A stretch of DNA of 64,000 nt, taken from contig NZ_AP018685.1 of the NCBI RefSeq assembly GCF_002218045.2, forward strand, positions 1,922,001 through 1,986,000, written 5' to 3'. Numbering within the stretch: the first letter of the stretch is position 1; the number at the start of each line of letters is the position of its first letter. Below, in pieces: positions 25,610-35,054 of the stretch. Below the pieces are notes generated by a model, which was not told the DNA's origin, did no database searches, and was given only the letters and a program-made list of their open reading frames with translations. This stretch comes from Vibrio rumoiensis (lineage in GTDB: Bacteria > Pseudomonadota > Gammaproteobacteria > Enterobacterales > Vibrionaceae). The position numbers were made by a program, and so were the translations under genes.

Positions 25610-28033
25610 TTAGAAAGTTCGACCAATCGTAAAGGTAAAGAATTCTTCATCATCACCTTCATAAATTTTAATTGGTTTCGCCATCGAGAAAACCAAAGGT
25701 CCCATCGGTGACATCCACTGCATTGCGACACCATAAGAAGCGCGAATAGCAAATGGATCCGAATAATCATAATAGTAATCTTTACCCGCCATATTAGCAT
25801 CGGTATCTCGATACTTAAATTCGGTATCCCAAACACTCGCCATATCAACAAAAACACTGGTTCGTAGCGATTGCTGCACCTCTTCAGAAGCAAATGGCGT
25901 TGGTACAATCAACTCAATACTGGCGAGTGCAGTGGCGTTACCACCAACCGATTCATCAGTCGCAGTATAATTAGGGTTATTACCACCATTACCACCACCT
26001 TCATCATAAACAGCTCTAGGGCCTACCGAGTTATTACCAAAGCCGCGTAGTGAAGAGAAACCACCAGCGTAATAGTTTTCATAGAATGGGAACAAATTGT
26101 CATTCCCTTTCGTTGAGCCATAGCCATTACCGTAACCTAATCGACCACGAAGCAATAAGGTAAAGTCTTGTTTCTTAGTCAATGGGATGTACTGCTTGGC
26201 ATCATATTGGATTTTATAATATGGAACGTCAGAGCCAGGTACGGTTATTTTAAAAGTTGCCCTTTGGTGGTTACCAGCCGTTGGAAAGTAACCTCTATTT
26301 AAATTGTTTCGAGTCCAAGAAATATTAACGTCAAAATCATCAACATTGAGTTCATCGCCATCGTAATTCCCAGCTTCACTTTGTGTTTGTAAGAAGCCTT
26401 CATTTTGAACATATGGGTCAATATTAGAAATTTTTTTATGAGTGTAACCTATCCCTAATTCGACATAGTTCAGCTCATCTAGTGGGAAACCCCAAGTCAG
26501 ATCAAGACCGTAACTTTTATTGGTATAGTCAACGATGCCTGCATCCGACGCTTCAAATTCGTTGTAGAAAACCTTACCACCAAGGCTTACGCCATCCAAA
26601 GTCCAATATGGGTCACGGTATTCTAAACTGATATTTTTTTGGTAATCATTGGTCATCGCGTTAATGCCAATACGATTACCGGTTCCTAAAAAGTTATCTT
26701 GCTGCAGACCAACCTGAAAACTTACGCCCGATTCAGTGCCATAACCAATACCAAAGTTAATACTACCTGAGTTCGCTTCTTTTACGTTGTATACGATATC
26801 TACTTGATCATCGGTACCTGGAACACGTTGTGTTTGAACATCAACAGTTTCAAAAAAGCCAAGTCGGTTTAAACGAGCTTTACCTGTTTCAACCGATTTA
26901 GAGTTTAACCAGCCACTTTCCATTTGACGCATTTCGCGACGCAACACTTCATCTTTAGTGATGTTATTACCAGTGAAACGAATATCACGTACATACATAC
27001 GGTTACCCGGATCAACCTGAACCGTAAGTGTGACTTCTTTCTTCTTGTCATCAAACTCAGGGATCGTCTGTACTTTTGGATAAGCATAACCAGATTCGCC
27101 TAGCGTTTTCTTAATGCTTTCTTCAAGAGCGGTTACCATGGAACCATTGTAAGTATCGCCATTTTCAAATGGCACCATCGCATTAAATTCATAATCTTTA
27201 CCAATCAAATCACCGCGGAACTTAATTCCCTTGATGGTATACGGTTCGCCTTCACTCACATTTAGCGTGATGTACACACCTTTTTTATCTGGTGAAATAG
27301 AAACTTGAGTCGATAAAACTTGGAATTTCAAATAACCACGGTCAAAGTAATAAGTACGTAACTTTTCAATATCACCCGCTAATACTTGCTTTTGATACTT
27401 TTCATCAGCCATGAAATTCCACCACGGCACATCAGCATTCAAATCAAAACGGGAAAGGAGTTCATCATCGGTAAAGACTTCATTACCAATAAAGTTAATT
27501 TGTTGAATTTTTGCTGACACGCCTTCAGTAAAAACAAACTTCAGGTCAGAACGGTTACGTGGTAGCGGCGTGACAACCGCTTTAACGGTCGCGTTATATT
27601 TACCAACACTGTAGTAAAAGTCTTCTAAGCCCTTTTCAATTGTACTCAATTTGGTGCGGTCTAACGCTTCACCAACTCGAATATTAGAGGCATCTAAGTT
27701 CTGCTGCAGCTGCTCATCTTTAATCGCTTTGTTACCAGAAAAAGAAATTTCCGCGATGGTTGGGCGCTCTTTCACTTGCACCAATAATACATCACCATCT
27801 CGGTAGACTTTCACATCTTCAAAATTGCCCGAAGAGTACAAAGCTTGAATAATAGCGGAAGCATCCTGCTCATCAACGGTATCGCCTACACGTACTGGCA
27901 TTTTGAGTAATACCGCACCTAATGCAACTCGTTGCAAGCCTTCGATTTTTATATCCGATACTGCGAAAGAGTCTGCTTGTGCCGCCGTGCTGAGCATCAG
28001 CAAAGTTGAAATCCATAAACGTTTGATCGCCAT
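25610..28033 (-). CDS. bamA: outer membrane protein assembly factor BamA
   Basis: Core of the BAM complex, inserting beta-barrels into the outer membrane. 807 residues. The signal peptide ends TAAQA near residue 20. Five POTRA domains follow to about 420, the first starting FAVSDIKIEGLQRVALG. The C-terminal barrel carries the loop-6 motif SSLRGFGNNSVGPRAVYD (the RGF signature) and ends in phenylalanine (TIGRTF), the expected barrel signal. Lies between rseP and skp, the conserved order. An asparagine/glycine-rich insert (GGGNGGNNPNYT) follows the loop-6 motif. Confidence 0.98.
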   Translation of the reverse strand: MAIKRLWISTLLMLSTAAQADSFAVSDIKIEGLQRVALGAVLLKMPVRVGDTVDEQDASAIIQALYSSGNFEDVKVYRDGDVLLVQVKERPTIAEISFSGNKAIKDEQLQQNLDASNIRVGEALDRTKLSTIEKGLEDFYYSVGKYNATVKAVVTPLPRNRSDLKFVFTEGVSAKIQQINFIGNEVFTDDELLSRFDLNADVPWWNFMADEKYQKQVLAGDIEKLRTYYFDRGYLKFQVLSTQVSISPDKKGVYITLNVSEGEPYTIKGIKFRGDLIGKDYEFNAMVPFENGDTYNGSMVTALEESIKKTLGESGYAYPKVQTIPEFDDKKKEVTLTVQVDPGNRMYVRDIRFTGNNITKDEVLRREMRQMESGWLNSKSVETGKARLNRLGFFETVDVQTQRVPGTDDQVDIVYNVKEANSGSINFGIGYGTESGVSFQVGLQQDNFLGTGNRIGINAMTNDYQKNISLEYRDPYWTLDGVSLGGKVFYNEFEASDAGIVDYTNKSYGLDLTWGFPLDELNYVELGIGYTHKKISNIDPYVQNEGFLQTQSEAGNYDGDELNVDDFDVNISWTRNNLNRGYFPTAGNHQRATFKITVPGSDVPYYKIQYDAKQYIPLTKKQDFTLLLRGRLGYGNGYGSTKGNDNLFPFYENYYAGGFSSLRGFGNNSVGPRAVYDEGGGNGGNNPNYTATDESVGGNATALASIELIVPTPFASEEVQQSLRTSVFVDMASVWDTEFKYRDTDANMAGKDYYYDYSDPFAIRASYGVAMQWMSPMGPLVFSMAKPIKIYEGDDEEFFTFTIGRTF

Positions 28034-28087
28034 AAACTTTATTATTAATCCTTTATACTTCTTGGCCTTATTAAACCACTACTGGCA

Positions 28088-29446
28088 CTACAGGCGAGCA
28101 AAATCATTGAAAATTGCAATTAACATCAGTGAAAAAATTGCAGCACTACCTATACGATATCCCACTTCTTGAACTTTTTCTGGAACCGGGCGACGAATCA
28201 CAGCTTCTATTGCAAAAAATAACAAATGCCCTCCATCAAGTACAGGTAAAGGCATCAAATTGATAATACCTAAATTTACACTGATTAATGCTAAGAAACC
28301 TAAAAAGTAAACCAAACCATAATCAGCAGTTGCACCAGCGCCCTTAGCAATAGAAATCGGACCGCTTAAGTTCTTAATACCAACGTCCCCAGTGAAAAGT
28401 TTCTTCACCATAGTCAGAGTCAGATCAATAATTTGTCCCGTTTTTTCTACAGCTTTAGGAATAGACGCAAACACACCAAACTTTTGCTCAAAACGATAAG
28501 ACTCTGGCCATTCACCCATTGATGGGGCAACGCCAGCAAAACCGATTATGTCACCATTTTTTAGCTTTTTGCTATCAGGAATCAAGCTTAACGTTAGAGG
28601 TTTGTCATCTCGTGTGACTTGTAAGGTTAATGCCCTCTCAGGACTTGCTTTCACACTATCAACAAATTGTTGCCAATTGGTCACCGATTTCCCTTGTATC
28701 GAAACAAGTTTATCTCCAACTTTTAATCCAGCTTTATCCGCTGCGCTACCTTCTGTAATGTTCGAGATAGTTGAAATAATCTCTGGACGATAGGGTTGAA
28801 AACCTAATGTGCCCATTGCTGAATCCGATTCAGGATCGAATTTCCATTCTTTAGTATTTAAAGTAACAACACGCTCTGTACCGAACTCACCAGCGGAAGC
28901 AACCTTTAAGACAATTTGCTCATCCCCTATATGTGAAACGAGCGCCATATTGACCGAGTCCCAATCTGAAGTTTGGATACCCGAAATTTCTTTAAGTTCC
29001 ATTCCAGTTTCAATTCCAGCTTTCGATACAATAGAATTGGGCGTCACCTCACCAATCACAGGTTTTACAGCCGGAACACCGATCATAAAAACTAACCAGT
29101 AAGCAAAAATAGCAAAGAAAAAATTAAAGGCCGGGCCTGCAGCAACAATCGCACTACGGCGCCACAAACTTTTATGATCAAAGGCAAGGTGCTTATCATG
29201 CTCTGCAACATCATCAACTCGTGAATCGAGCATTTTGACAAAGCCACCAAGTGGGATCATCGAAATGGAATATTCAACACCATCCTTGCCCTTACGGCTC
29301 CATAGTGATTTACCAAAGCCAATCGAAAACTTCTCAACCTTCACACCACAACGTCTTGCCACCCAAAAGTGACCAAATTCATGTACGGCGACAAGTATGC
29401 CAAGTGCGACGATAAATGAAGCTAAATTCCATAATATGCCAGTCAT
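28088..29446 (-). CDS. rseP: site-2 intramembrane zinc metalloprotease RseP
   Basis: Cleaves the anti-sigma factor RseA within the membrane to release sigma E during envelope stress. 452 residues. The zinc motif HEFGH is at residues 22-26, in the first membrane helix. Two PDZ domains occupy about 115-310 (FQPYRPEIIS..AGLKVGDKLVSIQG is in the second). The C-terminal LPVLDGGHLLFF motif supplies the third metal ligand. Overlaps the dxr stop by one base and precedes bamA, so stress sensing and barrel assembly share a transcript. Confidence 0.97.
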   Translation of the reverse strand: MTGILWNLASFIVALGILVAVHEFGHFWVARRCGVKVEKFSIGFGKSLWSRKGKDGVEYSISMIPLGGFVKMLDSRVDDVAEHDKHLAFDHKSLWRRSAIVAAGPAFNFFFAIFAYWLVFMIGVPAVKPVIGEVTPNSIVSKAGIETGMELKEISGIQTSDWDSVNMALVSHIGDEQIVLKVASAGEFGTERVVTLNTKEWKFDPESDSAMGTLGFQPYRPEIISTISNITEGSAADKAGLKVGDKLVSIQGKSVTNWQQFVDSVKASPERALTLQVTRDDKPLTLSLIPDSKKLKNGDIIGFAGVAPSMGEWPESYRFEQKFGVFASIPKAVEKTGQIIDLTLTMVKKLFTGDVGIKNLSGPISIAKGAGATADYGLVYFLGFLALISVNLGIINLMPLPVLDGGHLLFFAIEAVIRRPVPEKVQEVGYRIGSAAIFSLMLIAIFNDFARL

Positions 29447-30648
29447 TAATTACGCTCTGTTAAAATTTCTGTTGCATAGATGCGAGCTATTCTATCTAGC
29501 TCAAGTAAGCTTTCCAAACTCTCAGTCCCAAGAGTAGATAAGCCACACACTTTATTCATCACTTTTTCATTGACCCGTACGATATCGGTAAATTTCAACT
29601 CACGGTTAAGAAACGCGGCCACGGATATTTCATTGGCTGCGTTTATTGCTGTTGTGGCAGATTGTCCAGTATAACAAGCATCAATCGCCAACTGTAAACA
29701 AGGGTATCGTGCCATATCCGGAGCCAAAAATGTCAATTCACTTAATGCCGTAAAATCTAATGGCTTAACACCAGAAGGTATACGGTCAGGGTAAGACATT
29801 GATAATGCGATTGGGGTGCGCATATCTGGCTCCCCCATCTGCGCTAATACCGAACCATCATTATATTGCACCATAGAGTGAATGACGGATTGAGGGTGGA
29901 TTAAAACTTTTAATTGCTCTTGTTTTGCATTAAATAGCCACTTAGCCTCAATAAATTCGAGGCCTTTATTCATCATAGTGGCCGAATCCACAGAAATTTT
30001 CGGTCCCATTGACCAATTAGGGTGGGCAATTGCCATTTCAGGCGTAACAGAATCAAGACTCGTAATATCGCTGTAACGAAATGGGCCACCAGAACCGGTA
30101 AGCAAAATGGAGTGCACTCCAGCCTCATCAAGATCGCAAAAGCCTAATTGGTTTTGCACCGTTTGTGACAAGCACTGAAAGATAGCATTATGTTCACTAT
30201 CAACAGGAAGAATTTGAGCGCCATACATCTTTGCCGCGTCAATGAAGAACTGGCCAGACATAACTAATGATTCTTTATTCGCAAGCAGGATTCGTTTACC
30301 AGCTTTCACCGCCGCCATGGTTGGTAGAAGCCCTGGGGCTCCAACTATTGCCGCCATCACCATATCGACTTCATTGGCTGAAGATATCGCGCATAAACCG
30401 TCAACACCGGCCAAAACCTGAGTTTTGCTATTGCTCTGCTTGAGTTGTTTTTCTAACTCTAAAGCGGCAGTTTCATTGGCCATTGCGGCAAATTCAGGCT
30501 GCCACTTGGCACACAATGTTAGCATGCTTTCCACATTTGAAGCGGCCGCTAACGCATACACTTCAAACTGCTCTGAATTGTGTTCAATTACCGATAAAGT
30601 ACTTGCCCCAATTGAACCTGTTGCCCCTAGAATCGTTATCTTTTGCAT
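29446..30648 (-). CDS. dxr: 1-deoxy-D-xylulose 5-phosphate reductoisomerase
   Basis: Second step of the MEP isoprenoid path: DXP to MEP with NADPH. 400 residues. NADPH-binding ILGATGSIGASTL is near residue 5; LANKESLVMSG near 120, LPVDSEHNAIFQ near 147, and HPNWSMGPKISVDSATMMNKGLE near 205 carry the metal and substrate residues. The first enzyme of the path, Dxs, is encoded at 57670. It stands 63 bases after cdsA and is joined to rseP. Confidence 0.97.
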   Translation of the reverse strand: MQKITILGATGSIGASTLSVIEHNSEQFEVYALAAASNVESMLTLCAKWQPEFAAMANETAALELEKQLKQSNSKTQVLAGVDGLCAISSANEVDMVMAAIVGAPGLLPTMAAVKAGKRILLANKESLVMSGQFFIDAAKMYGAQILPVDSEHNAIFQCLSQTVQNQLGFCDLDEAGVHSILLTGSGGPFRYSDITSLDSVTPEMAIAHPNWSMGPKISVDSATMMNKGLEFIEAKWLFNAKQEQLKVLIHPQSVIHSMVQYNDGSVLAQMGEPDMRTPIALSMSYPDRIPSGVKPLDFTALSELTFLAPDMARYPCLQLAIDACYTGQSATTAINAANEISVAAFLNRELKFTDIVRVNEKVMNKVCGLSTLGTESLESLLELDRIARIYATEILTERN

Positions 30649-30711
30649 GATAAATAAACCATTGAAAATAAGCGCATCAATATTCTTCCTTTTAACTTAA
30701 CGTAGAGCAGA

Positions 30712-31557
30712 TTATTGACAGATAAAGTACAACAGAGCAAAGACTGGGAATGCCGCAACTAAGCTATCGATACGGTCGAGTATGCCACCGTGCCCTGGAA
30801 TGATATTACTGCTGTCTTTAATATTAGATACGCGCTTAAACATACTTTCAACTAAGTCGCCTAAAACGGAAATCACCACAGTAACAAAAGTAATAAACAA
30901 CATTATTGTCAAACTTGCGAAATGGATATCCAATAAAGAAGACGCAAACCAGCCAACCAACATAGCCAAAATCACTCCACCCAATAAGCCTTCTAACGTT
31001 TTATTCGGGCTTACGTTAGGCGCCATTTTATGTTTACCAAATGTTTTACCAGAAAAGTACGCCCCCGTATCGGCAGCCCATACAAGCAAACAAACAAACA
31101 TAACCAATTTGGCACCATGATAAGGCGCAATAGCGTAATCCTGAGCTCTCAGTAAAAAAACGCTCCATACAAAAGGAATCAATGACAGCATGCCGAAAAG
31201 GTGACGCAATGAAACCTTATTCTCCCATAAAGACATACTGTTGGGATAAGTCAGAGCAAGACAACTTGCCACTCCCCACCAGACTGCACCCACTACCAAG
31301 AGCCACATATGAGAATCAGCGACTAACGATAAGCTTAACGTATCAAAAGGAAAAACCACAAAAGTGACCGCAAGCACAGCCAAAGAAGGTACTAAGCTCA
31401 CTATTCGTGATTTTGGTAGAACAAATTGAGTCCACTCCCAAAAGCCAATAATAGAAATCGCCGTCAACGCAATAATGAAGAAAGGAATGGAAAGATCAAA
31501 CACTCCCCACAAAACCAAAGGAGCTAAAATCAATGCTGTTATTATTCTTTGTTTCAA
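30712..31557 (-). CDS. cdsA: phosphatidate cytidylyltransferase
   Basis: Makes CDP-diacylglycerol, the branch point to all membrane phospholipids. 281 residues with about eight membrane helices. The CDS signature near the C-terminus reads SMFKRVSNIKDSSNIIPGHG followed by GILDRID, with the KD and HGG-x-x-DR-x-D residues intact. It follows uppS by 14 bases in the uppS-cdsA-dxr-rseP order. PgpA, acting later in phosphatidylglycerol synthesis, is also in this window. Confidence 0.96.
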   Translation of the reverse strand: MKQRIITALILAPLVLWGVFDLSIPFFIIALTAISIIGFWEWTQFVLPKSRIVSLVPSLAVLAVTFVVFPFDTLSLSLVADSHMWLLVVGAVWWGVASCLALTYPNSMSLWENKVSLRHLFGMLSLIPFVWSVFLLRAQDYAIAPYHGAKLVMFVCLLVWAADTGAYFSGKTFGKHKMAPNVSPNKTLEGLLGGVILAMLVGWFASSLLDIHFASLTIMLFITFVTVVISVLGDLVESMFKRVSNIKDSSNIIPGHGGILDRIDSLVAAFPVFALLYFICQ

Positions 31558-31571
31558 ACTTTCGTCCTTTA

Positions 31572-32324
31572 TTATTTAATCATCAACGATTGCAGCTGTT
31601 CACTGGTGCAGCCAAAACGTCTTTCACGGTTGATAAACCATGCAATTGCGTCCAGCAATGCTTGCTCATCAAACTCAGGCCAAAATAAATCAGTAAAATA
31701 CAATTCCGCATAGGCCATTTGCCAAAGCATAAAATTGCTAATGCGACATTCACCACTGGTGCGAATCATTAAATCGACATCGGGTAAATCTGACATTGAT
31801 AGATATTGAGAAATCGTCGATTCAGTAATATCTTGTGGTTGAAGTTGTCCATCAGAAACTTGCTGAGCAACCTGCTTTACCGCTTCTGTAATGTCCCACT
31901 TACCACCATAGTTAGCCGCAACATTAATAACTGTCCCCGTATTGGCTTGGGTAAGTTCTTCTGCCGCCGCTATTTTTTTCTGTAATGCGCGGCTAAATCG
32001 AGTTTTATCACCAATAATTTGCAAACGTAGATTATTCTTATGAAGTTTTTTTACTTCTTTGGTCAACACCGCCATAAACAAATCCATGAGCACGCTCACT
32101 TCTTCCTCTGGGCGTTTCCAGTTTTCACTGCTAAATGCGAATAAAGTAATGGCTTTAATTCCTAAACGACTTGCCGTCGAGATCGTTTCTCGTACTGACT
32201 TAACAGCCATTCTGTGACCATATATACGAGGTTTTCCTCGTTGCTTAGCCCAGCGACCATTACCATCCATAATAACGGCAATATGTTGAGGTAAAAGATC
32301 AGATGAGAATTGAGTACTAGACAT
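31572..32324 (-). CDS. uppS: (2E,6E)-farnesyl-diphosphate-specific undecaprenyl diphosphate synthase
   Basis: Extends farnesyl diphosphate to undecaprenyl diphosphate, the lipid carrier for peptidoglycan and O-antigen. The catalytic IAVIMDGNGRWAKQRG is near residue 16, LFAFSSENWKRP near 70, and the C-terminal DLMIRTSGECRISNFMLWQ near 190. I chose ATG 32324 (250 residues). ATGs at 32336 and 32357 are also in frame, but the last lies directly against the T run of the upstream terminator; none has a strong Shine-Dalgarno sequence. Follows frr after a terminator. Confidence 0.94.
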   Translation of the reverse strand: MSSTQFSSDLLPQHIAVIMDGNGRWAKQRGKPRIYGHRMAVKSVRETISTASRLGIKAITLFAFSSENWKRPEEEVSVLMDLFMAVLTKEVKKLHKNNLRLQIIGDKTRFSRALQKKIAAAEELTQANTGTVINVAANYGGKWDITEAVKQVAQQVSDGQLQPQDITESTISQYLSMSDLPDVDLMIRTSGECRISNFMLWQMAYAELYFTDLFWPEFDEQALLDAIAWFINRERRFGCTSEQLQSLMIK

Positions 32325-32357
32325 TATTTTATTCATACTTGTAGGCAGGTTTTGCAT

Positions 32358-32390
32358 AAAAAAAGCGCTATGCTGTCCAGCACAGCGCCC
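32358..32390 (-). terminator. intrinsic terminator between frr and uppS
   Basis: On the minus strand GCGCTGTGCTG and CAGCATAGCGC pair with one mismatch, followed by seven T that run into the first possible uppS start. It separates the translation genes from the lipid genes. Confidence 0.85.
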
Positions 32391-32413
32391 TTAAGCAGAA
32401 AGTGAAAAAGAGA

Positions 32414-32971
32414 TTAAACTTCCATTAACTCTTTTTCTTTCACAGCAAGCAGTTCATCAATATTTTTAACTGCGACGTCTGTGATTTTTTGAATTTCGTC
32501 TTGAGCTTTACGATCTTCATCTTCTGAGATTTCTTTATCTTTCAGAAGCGCTTTAAGATCCGCATTCGCATCACGACGGATATTGCGTACTGCAACACGA
32601 CCGCCTTCAGCTTCACTACGTACGATCTTCACTAAATCTTTACGACGTTCTTCCGTTAACGGTGGAAGAGGTACACGAATTACCGTACCAGCAGACATTG
32701 GATTAAGGCCGAGATCTGATTTCATAATGGCTTTTTCTACCATTGGAGTCAGTTCTTTATCAAACACGGTAATCGCTAATGTACGAGCATCTTCAGCAAT
32801 AATGTTTGCTACTTGGTTTAGAGGCGTTGCCGCACCGTAATATTCAACAGAAATATTTTGTAGAATACTTGGGTGTGCACGGCCTGTACGAATTTTTGAC
32901 AGATTATTTTTAAGTGCTTCAACACTTTTTGCCATGCGCTCTTGAGCGTCTTGTTTAATTTCGTTAATCAC
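32414..32971 (-). CDS. frr: ribosome recycling factor
   Basis: Splits the post-termination ribosome together with EF-G. 185 residues, the family length. Marks: KNNLSKIRTGRAHPSIL near residue 22, YYGAATPLNQVANI near 45, VRIPLPPLTEERR-type segment (IRVPLPPLTEERRKDLVK) near 103, and a helical C-terminus ending VKEKELMEV. It follows pyrH by 77 bases and lies in the rpsB-tsf-pyrH-frr order. Confidence 0.98.
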   Translation of the reverse strand: MINEIKQDAQERMAKSVEALKNNLSKIRTGRAHPSILQNISVEYYGAATPLNQVANIIAEDARTLAITVFDKELTPMVEKAIMKSDLGLNPMSAGTVIRVPLPPLTEERRKDLVKIVRSEAEGGRVAVRNIRRDANADLKALLKDKEISEDEDRKAQDEIQKITDVAVKNIDELLAVKEKELMEV

Positions 32972-33048
32972 GATATCACCTTGTTATTTGTATTTTCTAC
33001 AGAGCGAATACCTTCACTCTCGCGACATTCTTGGTTAGACAGCTCGCG

Positions 33049-33783
33049 CTATTCAGGCTGTTCGCCGATTAAAGTGCCTTCTTGCTCACCCATCACAACA
33101 CGACGTAAAGCACCAGGCTTGTTCATATTGAATACGCGGATTGGCATCTTGTGATCACGAGCTAAAGTGAAAGCAGCTAAGTCCATCACTTTTAATTCTT
33201 TCTCAAGTACATTGTTGTAGCTGAGTTTATCACACAAAACTGCATCTGGGTTAGCAACCGGATCAGCTGTATAAACACCATCCACTTTGGTCGCTTTTAG
33301 AACGATATCTGCTTCAATTTCGATACCACGCAAGCATGCTGCTGAATCAGTCGTAAAGAATGGGTTACCAGTACCTGCAGAGAAGATAACCACTCGGCCT
33401 TGACGAAGTTGGCTAATCGCATCAGCCCAATTGTAATCGTCACACACACCTTTTAATTGAATAGCTGACATCACACGCGCATTCACATAAGCACGATGAA
33501 GCGCATCACGCATTGCGAGTCCATTCATGACGGTTGCTAACATTCCCATATGATCACCAACCACACGGTTCATCCCCGCTTCGGCTAAACCAGCGCCACG
33601 GAATAAGTTACCACCACCAATCACAACGCCAACTTGTACACCAAGTTCAACGAGTTCTTTAATTTCTTGAGCCATGCGATCCAAAACGGCTGGATCAATA
33701 CCAAAACCTTCTTCACCCTGTAGAGCTTCGCCACTAAGTTTTAACAAAATACGCTGATATGCAGGCTTAGGATTCGTTGTCAT
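33049..33783 (-). CDS. pyrH: UMP kinase
   Basis: Phosphorylates UMP to UDP. Hexameric amino acid kinase-fold enzyme, regulated by GTP and UTP. 244 residues. Marks: RILLKLSGEALQGEEGFGID near residue 11, VGVVIGGGNLFRGAG near 52, and RVVIFSAGTGNPFFTTDSAA near 130. Upp at the start of the window supplies the same substrate. A gap of 279 bases with heptad repeats and the tsf terminator lies between it and tsf, so it probably has its own promoter. Confidence 0.98.
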   Translation of the reverse strand: MTTNPKPAYQRILLKLSGEALQGEEGFGIDPAVLDRMAQEIKELVELGVQVGVVIGGGNLFRGAGLAEAGMNRVVGDHMGMLATVMNGLAMRDALHRAYVNARVMSAIQLKGVCDDYNWADAISQLRQGRVVIFSAGTGNPFFTTDSAACLRGIEIEADIVLKATKVDGVYTADPVANPDAVLCDKLSYNNVLEKELKVMDLAAFTLARDHKMPIRVFNMNKPGALRRVVMGEQEGTLIGEQPE

Positions 33784-33833
33784 GGAGTTTACCTTTAAAA
33801 GTATGATTGATTAACGGTTATGAATAGACGTTA

Positions 33834-33872
33834 CTCGAATTCTCGTCACTCGTATTGCTTCACTGCTCGAAC
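33834..33872. repeat. CTCGNNN heptads between tsf and pyrH
   Basis: CTCGAAT (33834), CTCGTCA (33842), CTCGTAT (33849) and CTCGAAC (33866) lie in the pyrH upstream region on the plus strand, mostly at 7- to 8-base steps. This is a looser copy of the family. Confidence 0.55.
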
Positions 33873-33961
33873 AAGCAAAAGCATTACTTAGCTTAGTTGA
33901 ATCTAATATCTATTTATAACGATTAACGCTGTTCTGAAAACTAACAGTATTTATATCAAAA

Positions 33962-33998
33962 AACGAGAAGCGTAGCGCCCTAGCGCCGAGACTCGTTG
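33962..33998 (-). repeat. 3'-end heptad element downstream of tsf
   Basis: On the minus strand it reads CTCGGCG, CTAGGGC, GCTACGCTT, CTCGTTT. These units match in order those after the UPF0178 gene (43839-43861) and xni (51041-51063). It is in the sense direction of tsf, past its terminator. Confidence 0.7.
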
Positions 33999-34009
33999 GC
34001 TTCATTCAC

Positions 34010-34040
34010 AAAAAGACCGCAGCAGTGCTACGGTCCTTTA
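34010..34040 (-). terminator. intrinsic terminator of tsf
   Basis: On the minus strand GGACCGTAGCA and TGCTGCGGTC pair with few mismatches and are followed by T5. It lies 22 to 53 bases after the tsf stop. Confidence 0.85.
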
Positions 34041-34062
34041 GGCTAACTATACAAATCAGGAA

Positions 34063-34908
34063 TTAACCCTTTTGTACCGCAGCAACTTCTTCAGCGAAGC
34101 TCATTTCAGCAGCTTTCTCGATACCTTCACCAACTTCTAAACGTACGAAGTTAGTTACTGAAGCACCTTGCTCTTTCAAGAATTCGCCAACAGTTTTCTT
34201 AGGTTCCATGATGAAAGCTTGACCAGTAAGAGAAACCTCACCAGTGAATTTCTTCATACGACCAACAACCATTTTTTCTGCGATTTCTTGTGGTTTGCCT
34301 TCGTTCATTGCGATTTCAACTTGAACCGCTTTCTCTTTAGCAACAACGTCTGCAGGAACATCTTCAGGGTTTACGTATTCAGGCTTAGAAGCAGCAACGT
34401 GCATCGCAACTTGCTTGATCACTTCATCGCTAGCGTCGCCAGCAACAACCACACCGATACGTTCGCCGTGACGGTAAGAACCGACTTTAGCACCTTCGAT
34501 GTATTCAACACGGCGGATACTGATGTTTTCGCCGATTTTCGCAACTAGAGCGATACGAGTGTCTTCAAATTTAGCTTGAAGTGCTTCTACATCTAGACGC
34601 TCCGCAACAGCAGCGTCAAGAACTTCGTTAGCAAACGCTAGGAAGCTAGCATCTTTCGCTACGAAATCTGTTTGACAGTTTACTTCAAGAAGCGCAGCAA
34701 AGCCGTCAGCTTCTTTTATTAAAATAGTACCTTCAGCAGCAACGTTACCCGCTTTTTTAGCAGCTTTAGCTGCACCGCTTTTACGCATGTTTTCGATTGC
34801 TAATTCAATATCAGCATTCGCTTCAACAAGCGCTTTTTTACAATCCATCATGCCTGCGCCAGTACGCTCACGCAATTCTTTAACTAGAGCAGCAGTTACT
34901 GTTGCCAT
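34063..34908 (-). CDS. tsf: translation elongation factor Ts
   Basis: Nucleotide exchange factor for EF-Tu. 281 residues. The N-terminal UBA-like part reads LVKELRERTGAGMMDCKKAL; KSGAAKAAKKAGNVAAEG follows near 43; the core TDFVAKDASF is near 80; the rest forms the two subdomains. Second gene of the rpsB-tsf operon, 146 bases after rpsB, with an attenuator-like hairpin between them. Confidence 0.98.
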   Translation of the reverse strand: MATVTAALVKELRERTGAGMMDCKKALVEANADIELAIENMRKSGAAKAAKKAGNVAAEGTILIKEADGFAALLEVNCQTDFVAKDASFLAFANEVLDAAVAERLDVEALQAKFEDTRIALVAKIGENISIRRVEYIEGAKVGSYRHGERIGVVVAGDASDEVIKQVAMHVAASKPEYVNPEDVPADVVAKEKAVQVEIAMNEGKPQEIAEKMVVGRMKKFTGEVSLTGQAFIMEPKKTVGEFLKEQGASVTNFVRLEVGEGIEKAAEMSFAEEVAAVQKG

Positions 34909-34937
34909 GGTTTAATCCTCGGTTGATTCCAAAAATG

Positions 34938-34984
34938 GTAAAAAAACAGGGGCCAGCCTAATGTAAATTAAAAGCATGGCCCCT
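34938..34984 (-). terminator. attenuator or terminator between rpsB and tsf
   Basis: AGGGGCCA (34948-34955) and TGGCCCCT (34977-34984) form an 8-base-pair stem. On the minus strand it is followed by TGTTTTTTT. A partial terminator at this junction would set the S2 to EF-Ts ratio. Confidence 0.7.
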
Positions 34985-35054
34985 ATTAGTAACTATAACT
35001 CAGCCTTATTGTTCAAATTATGACAGTCAGACTAAGTGACAAGGAGCTGAGATA

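Noticed and set aside
30782..31120. 112-codon frame antisense to cdsA
   Set aside because: Lies wholly within cdsA, which is intact and conserved; no independent support.
34168..34548. 126-codon frame antisense to tsf
   Set aside because: It is a shadow of the highly conserved tsf coding sequence; its composition follows the tsf codons.
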